DNA from: an uncultured Prevotella sp.
Lineage (GTDB): Bacteria > Bacteroidota > Bacteroidia > Bacteroidales > Bacteroidaceae
DNA length: 52,546 nucleotides
Assembly: GCA_946624005.1 (NCBI GenBank)
Contig: CAMORS010000011.1
Coordinates: 1 to 52,546 of the forward strand
Direction of reading: 5' to 3'
This document shows, piece after piece, positions 26,335 to 35,841 of the stretch (positions are counted from its first letter, which is position 1; every line of letters begins with the position of its first letter). A program made the position numbers and the translations under genes. The notes beneath the pieces were generated by a model. It searched no databases and was not told the origin of the DNA. It saw only the letters and a list, made by a program, of their open reading frames with translations.

Positions 26335-27339
26335 ATGACAATGAACGAAATGAAAATCATGGGCCGTCCGCTGCCCAACATTCCATGGGAAGAGCGACCG
26401 GAAGGCTGCCGCACCACCGTGTGGCGCTCGCAGCGCAACCCCATCATCCCCCGCGACCTGCTCCCGACGAGCAACAGTATCTTCAACAGTGCCGTAGTGC
26501 CCTTCGGCAATGGCTTTGCCGGCGTGTTCCGCTGCGACGACACCAACCGCCGCATGACGCTCCATGCCGGCTTCAGCGACGACGGCGTCCATTGGCGCAT
26601 CAACGAGGAGACCATCCGCTTCAGCTCTGACGACCAAGAGATAGGCCAGTGGGTCTATGGCTACGATCCGCGCGTCTGCTGGATCGACGACCGCTACTAC
26701 GTCACCTGGTGCAACGGCTACCACGGCCCGACCATCGGTGTGGCATGGACGAAAGACTTCCAGACATTCCACCAGCTGGAGAACGCCTTCCTGCCCTACA
26801 ACCGCAACGGCGTGATGTTCCCGCGAAAGATAGGCGGACGCTATGCCATGCTCTCACGTCCGAGCGACACGGGGCATACAGCCTTCGGCGACATCTTCTA
26901 CAGCGAGTCGCCCGACCTGGTGTTCTGGGGCCGCCACCGCCACGTGATGTCGCCGGCACCCTTCGAGGTGAGTGCCTGGCAATGTATGAAGATAGGTGCC
27001 GGACCGATTCCCATCGAGACCTCCGAGGGATGGCTCATCTTCCACCACGGCGTGCTCCACTCGTGCAACGGCTATGTCTATGCCTTCGGATCGGCACTGC
27101 TCGACCTCGACGAGCCGTGGCGCGTGCTGGCTCGTTCGGGGCCGTACCTCATCACGCCGCAAATGCCCTACGAATGCATGGGCGACGTGCCCAACGTGTG
27201 CTTCCCCTGTGCCGCCCTGCACGACCCCGAGACGGGCCGCATCGCCATCTACTATGGCTGCGCCGACACCGTGACGGGTCTCTGCTTCGGCCGCATACCC
27301 GAAATCATCGAGTTCACCAAACGCACCAGCATCGTCTGA
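26335..27339 (+). CDS. GH130-family glycoside phosphorylase (beta-mannoside type)
   Basis: A 334-residue five-bladed beta-propeller enzyme with no signal peptide, so cytoplasmic. Family features are [21 protein letters not shown], the YDPRV segment (D111), where the catalytic aspartate of GH130 lies, the segment [20 protein letters not shown] and the histidine-rich [12 protein letters not shown]130 enzymes cleave beta-1,4-mannosides with phosphate to yield mannose 1-phosphate. The exact substrate (Man-Glc, Man-GlcNAc or manno-oligosaccharide) cannot be told from sequence. An alternative start is the ATG two codons later. Confidence 0.9.
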   Translation: MTMNEMKIMGRPLPNIPWEERPEGCRTTVWRSQRNPIIPRDLLPTSNSIFNSAVVPFGNGFAGVFRCDDTNRRMTLHAGFSDDGVHWRINEETIRFSSDDQEIGQWVYGYDPRVCWIDDRYYVTWCNGYHGPTIGVAWTKDFQTFHQLENAFLPYNRNGVMFPRKIGGRYAMLSRPSDTGHTAFGDIFYSESPDLVFWGRHRHVMSPAPFEVSAWQCMKIGAGPIPIETSEGWLIFHHGVLHSCNGYVYAFGSALLDLDEPWRVLARSGPYLITPQMPYECMGDVPNVCFPCAALHDPETGRIAIYYGCADTVTGLCFGRIPEIIEFTKRTSIV

Positions 27340-27358
27340 GCAACTCACGCAGCCCAGC

Positions 27359-27428
27359 GTCTTGCGGTTTCGCCGCAGGAAAAATACCCCAAGGTACAGT
27401 GTCCTGCGGTTCCGCCGCAGGAAAAAAT
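27359..27428. repeat. Two copies of a REP-like hairpin upstream of the sigma gene
   Basis: GTCTTGCGGTTTCGCCGCAGG (27359-27379) and GTCCTGCGGTTCCGCCGCAGG (27401-27421) each fold into a 7-bp GC stem and are each followed by AAAAAT or AAAAAAT. Two further copies lie after the fecR gene (29127-29199). Confidence 0.85.
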
Positions 27429-27443
27429 CCCAACGCATCCCTC

Positions 27444-27992
27444 TTGAAAGACCATTCGCTCACCCTCTTCGAAGCGCTCTTTCGCGACAACTACGAAAGG
27501 CTCTTCTTCTTTGCCTACGACCTCGTGCGCGACAGGGAGGCAGCGCACGATGTCGTGAGCGATGTCTTTGCCAATGTCTGGCAACGGCGCGATCAGCTCC
27601 AGATGCAGCACACTGTGGCCTACCTCTTCACAAGTGTCCGCAACAGAAGCATCACCCACCTGCGCCAGGCACAGCGCAGTACGGCGATTGTCGAAGAGGT
27701 GACGGCCATCACCGATGCTTACGACGACACCGACTGGATGGAGCATGAGGCACGTGTGAATGCCCTCCACCGCGAACTGGAACGAATGCCCGAGCGCGTC
27801 CGCATGGTGCTCCATGCCCGTTTCTTCGAGCAGCGGAGCAATCAGGAGGTGGCCGAGATGCTGGGCATCACCGTCGACGGCGTGAAGAAAATCGTTCAGC
27901 GGGCCTTCGCCACCCTGCGCAACAATATCCCGGAGGGTAAAAAAAAGTTAAGAGGCGTACCCCTTTCGCTCTTATTTTGTATTTATTGTTAG
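27444..27992 (+). CDS. ECF RNA polymerase sigma factor (SusCD-associated)
   Basis: A 182-residue sigma-70-family ECF factor. Region 2 spans about 8-75 (FEALFRDNYERLFFFAYDLVRDREAAHDVVSDVFANVW) and region 4 about 115-170 (ERVRMVLHARFFEQRSNQEVAEMLGITVDGVKKIV). No ATG exists in frame at the right place; TTG at 27444 gives the normal length, and upstream codons only translate the hairpin repeats. The stop lies one base before the fecR-type anti-sigma gene, so the pair is coupled. Confidence 0.88.
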   Translation: MKDHSLTLFEALFRDNYERLFFFAYDLVRDREAAHDVVSDVFANVWQRRDQLQMQHTVAYLFTSVRNRSITHLRQAQRSTAIVEEVTAITDAYDDTDWMEHEARVNALHRELERMPERVRMVLHARFFEQRSNQEVAEMLGITVDGVKKIVQRAFATLRNNIPEGKKKLRGVPLSLLFCIYC

Positions 27993-27993
27993 T

Positions 27994-29103
27994 ATGGAAA
28001 AGAACAAAAAGAACATACACGATATGTCCGCACAAGAGGAATGGGAACTGCGCTCAGCACTCATTCGCGACAAGGTAGACGCTCCCGATGTCGACAAGGA
28101 GTGGCACAACTTCCTTTCGTCGCACCGCACCTCCGCAACTTCATACCACCGCATCACCTCCCCTCGGGGAGGTCGGGAGGGGGCTCTCGCTCCTCGCTCC
28201 TCGCTCCCCGCTCCTCGAATCTCAATAAAAACCTGGCTGTCTATAGCCGCCATGCTCGCCGTGTTGGCAGGAGGGTGGTATTGGTATCAGCATTTGCCAC
28301 TCGACAATCAGCACCCGACTCCCCGTTTTACCATCGACGCACAGTATCCGGCATCCAGCACGCAAGTGGTGCTGACTTCTGCCGACGGAGCCAGGCAGAT
28401 GGAAGGCGACATCAACCTCCAACCTTCAACCAGTACTCAACGAAAGAAGGCGAAGATGCTCGCGCTGACGACACCTTGCGGGCATGACTACCACCTGACA
28501 CTCGCCGACGGCACGGAGGTGTGGCTCAATGCCGAAAGCCGACTGGAGTTCCCCGATGTCTTCGACAAGTCTGCACGCGAAGTACGGCTGCACGGCGAGG
28601 CTTATTTCCAGGTGGCAAAAGACGCAAAGCATCCTTTCATCGTGCAGGTTCTGCCGCAGGAGAACAGTGCTGAAGGTGCTTTCCGTACGCGGGTGTTGGG
28701 AACGCAGTTTAACATCAGGGCCTACCATCCGAAAGACATCAGCGTCACCCTCATCGAGGGTAAGGTGTGTGTAGAGGCTGCCGACGATAAGCAGGTGCTT
28801 GCACCCCATCAGCAATGGGCGATGCACAACGGCATGCAGAGCGTCAAGACCGTCGATACCTATCCCCTGACGCAGTGGAAAGAGGGATTCTTCTATTTCG
28901 ACAACCAGACGCTCCTGCAGATCATGCAGCAGCTGGCCCACTGGTACAATGTCAATGTGGCTTTCGACGACCCCTCGAAAACCAAGGTCCGCCTGCATTT
29001 CGTCACCGAGCGCAACAACAGTCTCGCCGAGACCCTGCGACAGCTCAACGACCTGCATGTGGCCGACATCTCGCTTTCGCACAACGTCATCGTCGTGAAA
29101 TAA
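27994..29103 (+). CDS. FecR-type anti-sigma factor
   Basis: A 369-residue protein with a cytoplasmic anti-sigma segment (1-75), one transmembrane helix (about 79-98), a periplasmic FecR domain (about 160-255; LADGTEVWLNAESRLEFP, GEAYFQVAKD) and a C-terminal DUF4974 domain (about 300-368). It should hold the upstream sigma factor inactive until signalled by the STN domain of the SusC-like receptor. Residues about 53-77 are a Pro/Arg/Ser-rich insert encoded by CTCGCTCCT repeats, probably a flexible linker. Confidence 0.9.
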   Translation: MEKNKKNIHDMSAQEEWELRSALIRDKVDAPDVDKEWHNFLSSHRTSATSYHRITSPRGGREGALAPRSSLPAPRISIKTWLSIAAMLAVLAGGWYWYQHLPLDNQHPTPRFTIDAQYPASSTQVVLTSADGARQMEGDINLQPSTSTQRKKAKMLALTTPCGHDYHLTLADGTEVWLNAESRLEFPDVFDKSAREVRLHGEAYFQVAKDAKHPFIVQVLPQENSAEGAFRTRVLGTQFNIRAYHPKDISVTLIEGKVCVEAADDKQVLAPHQQWAMHNGMQSVKTVDTYPLTQWKEGFFYFDNQTLLQIMQQLAHWYNVNVAFDDPSKTKVRLHFVTERNNSLAETLRQLNDLHVADISLSHNVIVVK

Positions 29104-29126
29104 CCCCCATCACCCCTCTGTTCTGC

Positions 29127-29199
29127 GTCTTGCGGTTTCGCCTCAAGCTTCCCCTCCCTCTCCGGTATTTCCTGTGTCTTGCAGTTTCGCCGCAAGATC
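29127..29199. repeat. Two further REP-like hairpin copies after fecR
   Basis: GTCTTGCGGTTTCGCCTCAAG (29127-29147) and GTCTTGCAGTTTCGCCGCAAG (29176-29196) belong to the same family as the two copies before the sigma gene. They lie in the 238-bp spacer before the SusC-like gene. Confidence 0.8.
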
Positions 29200-29341
29200 A
29201 CCCCGTCCTTTTTTTGTTAACAAACAATAAATTACAAACGGCAGATGTACCCCTCGCCCTTGTTCCTTGTATTATAGACAGACGAACCATTTGTTCCTAA
29301 TGGTCGCATGGCATGAAAGTTTAATCAAAACAGCTATTAAC

Positions 29342-32300
29342 ATGATTACAAAAAAGTTTTTCTTTTCACTGCTTTGGCTCACACTACTCCCATTGGCCTT
29401 GATGGCGCAAGGGCAGAAGGTGACGCTGAAACTGCAGAAGGCCAGTCTCGCCGCTGCTTTCCGACAAGTGGAGCAACAGTCGGGTTACTACAAAATCAAC
29501 TATCCCGTGGAGTCGGTAAAAGACTACACCGTTGATGTTGACATCAAAAACGCTACGGCACCCGATGCCGTGAAGCAGATTATCAAAGGTCTGCCACTGA
29601 CCTCTTCGGTCGACGGCAGGTTTATCCGCGTCGTCAACGACCAGCACTCGTCGGCTGCTGCCCACTCTGTGGTGAAGGGCCGTGTACTTGACACCGACGG
29701 CGAACCGCTCATGGGTGTCACTGTGCGCGTCTCGGGCACCGACCGTGGTGTGGTGACCGACTACGACGGCAACTACCAGATTGAAGATGTCAGTCCGTCG
29801 GAGACACTCGTATTCTCCTACATCGGAAAGAAAACGCTCGAACGCAAGGCCTCGGCAAAGAACTCGGTGTTCATCCTTGAAGACGATGCCAACGTGATGG
29901 ACGATGTCGTCGTGACCGGCTACCAGCAAATATCGAAAGAGCGTGCCACCGGTTCGTTTGCCAAGGTCACGGCCGAAGATCTCAAGCAGAAGCGATTCGA
30001 CAATATCTCGCAGATTCTTGAAGGACAGATAGCTGGTTTCAACACGCAGAACGGAACCATCCGAGGCACAACGACGATGAATGGTGTGGCCCAGCCGCTC
30101 TACGTCATCGACGGCTTCCCCGTGGAGAACACCCGCTACAACGAGTACGGCAACCTCAACGAGAGCATCCCGAACATCAACGTCGACGACATCGAGAGCA
30201 TCACCGTGCTGAAGGATGCCGCCGCAGCAAGCATCTATGGAGCACGCGCTGCCAACGGCGTGGTGGTCATCGTCACGAAGAAGGCGAAGGGCAAGCGTAC
30301 GAACGTCTCGTTCAACACATCGCTGACGTGGCATCCCTACTCGTTCAAGAAAGAACGCCTGGCATCGGCAGCCGACATCATCGACATCGAGCGCGAGTGG
30401 GCGGCCACCAATCCCAACCTGCAGGGCGAAGGGGCTTTGGAGTATGCTCAGTCGGTGGTCGACAACAAGGTGTACACCACCCAGGGCATACAGACCATTG
30501 CAAAGCGCTATGCCGGCCTGATTTCGGAAACAGAGATGAACCAGACGCTCGACCGACTGGCCGCTCAGGGCTACCGCTACTTCGACCAGGTGGCCGACCT
30601 TGCCAAGCGCGATGCTTTCTACCAGCAATATCACCTCAACGTGGGACGGGCTACGGACAACAACAACTTCACCGCCTCGCTCACCTATCGCAACAACAAG
30701 ATGAACGACCGCTTCACCAACGACAACTCGTGGGCCATCGACCTGCGCGACCAGCTCGACATCACGTCGTGGCTGCGACTCGATGTCGGCTCGTATACCT
30801 ATTATAAAAAGAGCAAGACGCAGACGTTCAGCGCGCTTAGTCCCGGTTTTAGCTATATGCCCTACGACAACCTGCGCAACGCCGACGGAACGGACTTTAC
30901 GTCGACACAGGATTCGCGCATGAGCCTCTCCAACCTTACCATCCTCGACTACTATGGCTTGCGCAACCTCGACATCACGCCGATGGACGAACTGGGGCGC
31001 AACCAGAACGTCGGCAACGACTTCCTCAACCGTACCTACGGGAAACTCAACGTGCAGCTGCCCTACGGACTCAACTACAACGTGATGTTCCAATACGAGT
31101 ATGCCTACGAGAAGACACACCAGCTCAACGAGAAAGACTCTTACTACGTGCGCAGCCTCGTCGACCAGTATGCCACCGACAATGGTGCTGGCGGAACCAT
31201 CTTCAATGTTCCCGACGGACACATCCTCTTCCGCTCCAACCAGACATCGAAAGCCTATACCTTCCGTCAGCAGCTCAACTTCGACAGAACGTTTGCCGAC
31301 AAGCACAACGTCGTTGCCCTCCTCGGTCATGAGGTGAGGAAGTCGGTCATCGACTACGACAACAACACGCTATACAACTACGACCCCGACATGCTCACCT
31401 TCTCGCTCGTCGACCAGAACGTGCTCAACAGCACCTACGGACTGATGGGAGGCTACGGCCTGCAGGCACGCGACTTCGCCTACCTCCGCTATGTCGACAA
31501 CCGCTACATCTCTTTCTTTGCCAATGCCGCCTACACCTACGACGACAAATACATGCTCTCGGGAAGCATCCGCTGGGACCGCTCCAACCTGTGGGGTACC
31601 AGTTCGAAATACCAGAAGAAACCTATCTGGAGCGTCGGTGCCGGATGGAACATCGACCGTGAGGCATGGTTCAACGTGGCATGGGTCGACCGCCTGAAGC
31701 TGCGTGCATCGTACGGTATCGCCGGTAACGTGGCAAAAGACGCTGCACCCTATATGACAGCCTACTACTATCCCAACTACAATGTCGGCGGCACCTATGG
31801 TCAGGTGGGCAACCGCCCGAACCCGACATTGCGCTGGGAAAAGACGACAACGACGAACATCGCCCTCGACTTCGCCCTCTTCGGCAACCGCCTGAACGGT
31901 AGCATCGAATACTACAACAAGATGGGCACCGACCTGTTGGCCAACACGATGGGCGTGCCGACGGAGGGCTTCGGCTACAACACCTACCAGATTAACAACG
32001 GCAAGATGCGCAACCGCGGTTTCGAAGTGACCCTGACGGGCAATATCGTACATACCGCCGACTTCGACTTCACGGCAACGGCCACCTACGGATACAACAA
32101 GAACAAGGTGGTCTACGTCAATGTGGAGTGTCCCTTCTACATCCTCCAGCTCGACTATCCCGAGGCATACCCCATCATCGGCAATCCCTTCAACGCCATC
32201 TATGCCTATCAGTGGGCCGGACTGAGCAGCGACGGCCTGCCGCAGGTGTACGATGCCGCCGGTGAACCGACGACATACAATCCCTCCGACCTCGGTGCCA

Positions 32301-32833
32301 TCGTCTATGCAGGCAGCACCGACCCCACCCACTTGGCTTCGCTCAACTTAGGCTTCCGTTGGAAGCAGTTCGACTGCTCGGCACTCTTCGTCTATCAGGG
32401 TGGACACAAGATGCGCAACACCGACCTCCCCATGCTCGGCACTTCCTACAACTCGGCACTCTGGAGCTATGTCACCGTGCTGAGCAACGTCAACAAGAAC
32501 ATCGTCAACCGTTGGCGACAGCCGGGCGACGAGGCACACACCGACATCCCGCGCATCACCTTTGCCGAGAACCCGCTCTTCAGCGATGCCTCGTACACTA
32601 TCTACAGCTATGCCGACAACAACGTCATCGACGCGTCGAACCTCCGACTGGCCAACATCTCGCTCGCCTACAACCTGCCGTCGGCTTGGGCTGCCAAAGC
32701 TCATCTCTCTGCCGCACGCCTGCAGCTGAACGTGGAGAATGCCGCCACATGGGCAAAGAGCTCGTCGGCCAAATACCTCCTCGGCGGCTACAGCGCACCG
32801 AACTATGTCTTTGGCCTCTACCTTGATCTCTGA
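29342..32833 (+). CDS. SusC-like TonB-dependent receptor with STN signalling domain
   Basis: An outer-membrane receptor of 1163 residues. It has a signal peptide (1-22, ALMAQG), STN domain (about 23-97), carboxypeptidase-D regulatory-like domain (about 108-183), TonB-box-like DDVVVTGY (near 187), plug (about 195-310, ending SIYGARAANGVVVIVTKKAK) and a beta barrel to the C-terminus. The STN domain marks it as a transducer receptor that signals to the FecR/sigma pair upstream. The ATG at 29342 is chosen because the signal peptide starts there. Substrate unknown. Confidence 0.93.
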   Translation: MITKKFFFSLLWLTLLPLALMAQGQKVTLKLQKASLAAAFRQVEQQSGYYKINYPVESVKDYTVDVDIKNATAPDAVKQIIKGLPLTSSVDGRFIRVVNDQHSSAAAHSVVKGRVLDTDGEPLMGVTVRVSGTDRGVVTDYDGNYQIEDVSPSETLVFSYIGKKTLERKASAKNSVFILEDDANVMDDVVVTGYQQISKERATGSFAKVTAEDLKQKRFDNISQILEGQIAGFNTQNGTIRGTTTMNGVAQPLYVIDGFPVENTRYNEYGNLNESIPNINVDDIESITVLKDAAAASIYGARAANGVVVIVTKKAKGKRTNVSFNTSLTWHPYSFKKERLASAADIIDIEREWAATNPNLQGEGALEYAQSVVDNKVYTTQGIQTIAKRYAGLISETEMNQTLDRLAAQGYRYFDQVADLAKRDAFYQQYHLNVGRATDNNNFTASLTYRNNKMNDRFTNDNSWAIDLRDQLDITSWLRLDVGSYTYYKKSKTQTFSALSPGFSYMPYDNLRNADGTDFTSTQDSRMSLSNLTILDYYGLRNLDITPMDELGRNQNVGNDFLNRTYGKLNVQLPYGLNYNVMFQYEYAYEKTHQLNEKDSYYVRSLVDQYATDNGAGGTIFNVPDGHILFRSNQTSKAYTFRQQLNFDRTFADKHNVVALLGHEVRKSVIDYDNNTLYNYDPDMLTFSLVDQNVLNSTYGLMGGYGLQARDFAYLRYVDNRYISFFANAAYTYDDKYMLSGSIRWDRSNLWGTSSKYQKKPIWSVGAGWNIDREAWFNVAWVDRLKLRASYGIAGNVAKDAAPYMTAYYYPNYNVGGTYGQVGNRPNPTLRWEKTTTTNIALDFALFGNRLNGSIEYYNKMGTDLLANTMGVPTEGFGYNTYQINNGKMRNRGFEVTLTGNIVHTADFDFTATATYGYNKNKVVYVNVECPFYILQLDYPEAYPIIGNPFNAIYAYQWAGLSSDGLPQVYDAAGEPTTYNPSDLGAIVYAGSTDPTHLASLNLGFRWKQFDCSALFVYQGGHKMRNTDLPMLGTSYNSALWSYVTVLSNVNKNIVNRWRQPGDEAHTDIPRITFAENPLFSDASYTIYSYADNNVIDASNLRLANISLAYNLPSAWAAKAHLSAARLQLNVENAATWAKSSSAKYLLGGYSAPNYVFGLYLDL

Positions 32834-32869
32834 TAGATGTTCTACGATTCACTATACATAATTAAAAAG

Positions 32870-34306
32870 ATGAAAGATATGAAAACCAAGATATTCAAGA
32901 ACTTCGCCAATGCCACGCTGGGCATTGCATGTTGCATGTTGGGGACTGGTCTCGTCGGCTGCGACGACTATTTGGACAATGTGCCGAAAGGACAGAAGAT
33001 TCCAACGACGCTCGAAGACTTCACCGTCATGCTCGCCGACGAATACGGCAACTGCCGTGAGGATGTCTCGCAGGCCATCATCCTGCTCAACGACCGTTAC
33101 GTCAGTGCCGCCAACCTGGCTTACTATGAGCTGTGGAACGCCAACTATATGTGGGACGAGAGTGCCGACCGCATCTTCATGAACAAGAGTGACGAGACAA
33201 CCTATTACAACAGCTATACGGGCATCAACACGGCCAACCTGATTATCGAGAACGCTCTCTCTGCCACCAACGCCACGGAGGGCGAGCGCCTTCAGGCCAT
33301 CGCTCAGGCCAAGATGTTGCGAGCCAGCAAGTATTTCACCCTAGTGAACTACTACGCCAAGCAATACAACGCTGCTACGGCTCAGCAGGACGGCGGTGTG
33401 CCGCTCATCACCAGTGCCAACGTGAATGCACCTTACACTCAGCCTTCCGTGCAGGATATCTATGACTTTATCCTCGGCGACATCGAAGGGGCGCTGCCCA
33501 ACCTGCCGGATGAGCCGCAGAACGTACTGTATGCCTCGAAAGGATCGGCTCATGCCTTAGCTGCCCGCGTCTACCTGCAGATGAGCAACTACGGCGAAGC
33601 TCTGAAACATGCCGAGGCGGCGCTCACCTTCAACGACAAGCTCTTCGACTGGGTGGCCTTCTACAACGAGAACAAGACCGTGGTGACGACACCCGATGTC
33701 TACCAGAACATCACGTCGCCCATGGGACACGACTTCTGCGAGAACTACAACTTCTGCCACGGCGCATCGTCGAATGCCGGCAACGACCTGCAGCTGCGCG
33801 TCGACCGTGGCGAGCAGTTCGAGAAGGGCGATGCCGCCTTCCAGTGCCGATGGAAGATTCGCACCGTGGGCAGCGACACCTACTACAACCCGAACCTGCG
33901 CGGATTCTTCAACCGAGGAGGGATGACGACGACAGAGGTGTACCTCATCGAGGCAGAATGTCTCGCCCGGACAGGACATGTAGACCAGGCGATGACCGTG
34001 CTGAACAACGTCCGCCAGAAACGCCTCCTGCCGGCCAACTACAAGGCACTCACGGCCAACAATGCCGACGAGGCCATCGACCTGATCGCAAAGACGAAGG
34101 GCGAAGCCATGATTCTGACCATCGTCCCCTTCTGCGATGCCCGCCGACTGAACCTCGAACCGGCTCATGCCCGCACTCTGACGAAGTCCGAAAACGGACA
34201 GACGTTCAGCCTCTCGCCCACCAGTCATCTGTGGGTGATGCCCTTCCCGCAGGGGGCCGTCAGCAACAGCGGCAACGGCACCGTGACACAGAATGTTGAA
34301 AGATAA
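32870..34306 (+). CDS. SusD/RagB-family nutrient-binding lipoprotein
   Basis: A 478-residue surface lipoprotein. A signal peptide with lipobox (GLVGC) is followed by DDYLDNVPKGQKIPTT, the usual SusD N-terminus. Tetratricopeptide-like helices (ATEGERLQAIAQAKMLRASKYFTLVNYYAK; YASKGSAHALAARVYLQMSNYGEALKHAE) and the C-terminal WVMPFPQGAV segment are typical. It pairs with the SusC-like receptor. A second ATG at 32879 is an equally good start. The ligand cannot be predicted. Confidence 0.92.
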   Translation: MKDMKTKIFKNFANATLGIACCMLGTGLVGCDDYLDNVPKGQKIPTTLEDFTVMLADEYGNCREDVSQAIILLNDRYVSAANLAYYELWNANYMWDESADRIFMNKSDETTYYNSYTGINTANLIIENALSATNATEGERLQAIAQAKMLRASKYFTLVNYYAKQYNAATAQQDGGVPLITSANVNAPYTQPSVQDIYDFILGDIEGALPNLPDEPQNVLYASKGSAHALAARVYLQMSNYGEALKHAEAALTFNDKLFDWVAFYNENKTVVTTPDVYQNITSPMGHDFCENYNFCHGASSNAGNDLQLRVDRGEQFEKGDAAFQCRWKIRTVGSDTYYNPNLRGFFNRGGMTTTEVYLIEAECLARTGHVDQAMTVLNNVRQKRLLPANYKALTANNADEAIDLIAKTKGEAMILTIVPFCDARRLNLEPAHARTLTKSENGQTFSLSPTSHLWVMPFPQGAVSNSGNGTVTQNVER

Positions 34307-34327
34307 GGCCAATAGACATAAGAAAGA

Positions 34328-35530
34328 ATGAATACAATGAAAAAACTCCTGAGTGTGGCCGCCCTGATTCTTGTGGCGGCAACCTCACAGGCACAACACT
34401 ACTGTGTGAATGGCTCCGCGGAAGGCTTGCCCGACGGCATCACGCTGCAGCTCGTCCCCATGAGCCACGACCAGGAAAAACCCATTGCCGAAGCCACCGT
34501 CAGCGACGGACACTTCCGCTTCGAGGGCGACATCCCCAGCGAGATGAACGGTGTGGGAGAAGGCATCTGCGTGAGCATCACGGTGAAAGACAGCAACGGC
34601 GCTGAATACTTCATCCTGGAACCTGGCACGACGACCATCACCCTGACCGCTGTGGCCGACAGCCAGCCGACGGATGAAGTGCAGAGATATCGTTTCGACC
34701 ACGTCAGTATCAGCGGATCGCCGCTGACAGACAGGCTCAACGGCTACAAGGCCCGTCGCGCACAGCTCGACCAGCTCTACACAGCCTACCACGAGCGACA
34801 CAAGGATGTCGAGGAGAAACTCATCGCAGCACGCAACGCCAAAGACAACGAACTGGTCAAGGCAATACAGGCTTCCGACGAGTGGAAAGCGTTGATGGCC
34901 GACGAGAGCGAATTCTTCAAGACAGTGGAGGAAACCTACACCGCCATCATCAACGAGGACCGCGACACCTACTGGGGGCCGATGATGGCACTCTACCTGA
35001 TGAGCTACTTCACGAAGGACAATAAACCGCTCTTCGACTCCTTCTCCGTAGAGGCACAGCAGAGCTGGTACGGCAAGAAGATGCGCGACGAGATTATGCC
35101 CGCCGGCGACATCGGCGAACCTGCCAAGGAACTGACCGTGCGCGACGACAGCGGTAAGACGCTGACGCTGAAAGAACTGTCGCAGGGCAAGCGCATCGTG
35201 CTCATCGACTTCTGGGCTTCGTGGTGCGGACCCTGCCGCAAGGAGATTCCCAATGTCAAGAAGCAGTATGAACTGTACAAAGACAGGGGCTTCGAGGTGG
35301 TCTCCATCAGCATCGACAAAAAGGAAGACGCATGGCGCAAGGCCTTGAAGGAGGAAAACCTGGAGTGGCCCAACTTCCGCGATACAGAGGGAGCCGCCGA
35401 CCTCTACAAGGTGCGCAGCATTCCCGCCATGTTCCTCATCAATGCCGAGACACAGAGGGTCATCGCCTTCGGTGAAGATGCACGGGGAGAATCGTTGGCA
35501 GAGATCCTGGCCGACATCTTCGCCCTATAA
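34328..35530 (+). CDS. TlpA-like thiol-disulfide oxidoreductase with DUF4369 N-terminus
   Basis: A 400-residue secreted protein with a signal peptide (about 1-22), an N-terminal beta domain resembling DUF4369 (about 24-110), a helical middle and a thioredoxin fold at about 265-400. The active site is WCGPC with C300 and C303. Such proteins are frequent beside SusCD loci and are thought to act on thiols in the periplasm. A terminator follows at once, so it closes the uptake operon. Confidence 0.9.
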   Translation: MNTMKKLLSVAALILVAATSQAQHYCVNGSAEGLPDGITLQLVPMSHDQEKPIAEATVSDGHFRFEGDIPSEMNGVGEGICVSITVKDSNGAEYFILEPGTTTITLTAVADSQPTDEVQRYRFDHVSISGSPLTDRLNGYKARRAQLDQLYTAYHERHKDVEEKLIAARNAKDNELVKAIQASDEWKALMADESEFFKTVEETYTAIINEDRDTYWGPMMALYLMSYFTKDNKPLFDSFSVEAQQSWYGKKMRDEIMPAGDIGEPAKELTVRDDSGKTLTLKELSQGKRIVLIDFWASWCGPCRKEIPNVKKQYELYKDRGFEVVSISIDKKEDAWRKALKEENLEWPNFRDTEGAADLYKVRSIPAMFLINAETQRVIAFGEDARGESLAEILADIFAL

Positions 35531-35548
35531 TATATAATAAGGTATAGC

Positions 35549-35597
35549 AACTGTTTCGCCGCACGTCATCTAAGACGTTGCGGCGAAACAGTTTTTT
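35549..35597 (+). terminator. Intrinsic terminator of the SusCD-TlpA operon
   Basis: A long stem (AACTGTTTCGCCGCA with TGCGGCGAAACAGTT) closes on an inner ACGTC/GACGT-type loop and is followed by a T run. The following 310-bp gap holds this terminator, the promoter of the next gene and its leader. Confidence 0.92.
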
Positions 35598-35668
35598 GAT
35601 AATTATACAAGAAATATAACAGTTTGGAAGATTTTCTGCCAATTAACTATCACTTTTTAAGTAAATTT

Positions 35669-35700
35669 CTTGGTAGTTTAAAAAAAAGTATTTATCTTTG
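35669..35700 (+). promoter_or_regulatory. Predicted promoter for the adhesin-like gene
   Basis: CTTG (35669-35672), 20 bp, TATCTTTG (35693-35700). The start site should be near 35707, giving an unusually long leader of about 135 nt before the ATG at 35842. Confidence 0.65.
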
Positions 35701-35841
35701 CCGTTGATTTGAGAAGAAAAAGCCACTTCTGGCCGCTGGACAGGATTCAGGATGTCGGCTCCTCTGCTTCCAATGAATGCGCCTGAAACAACTTTATTCA
35801 CTATCAATAACAAACATTATTCACTTAAAAATTGCAGACTT

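Noticed and set aside
26649..27443. Long upstream extension of the sigma factor frame
   Set aside because: It is a shadow of the GH130 gene and of the hairpin repeats; the sigma domain begins only after 27444.
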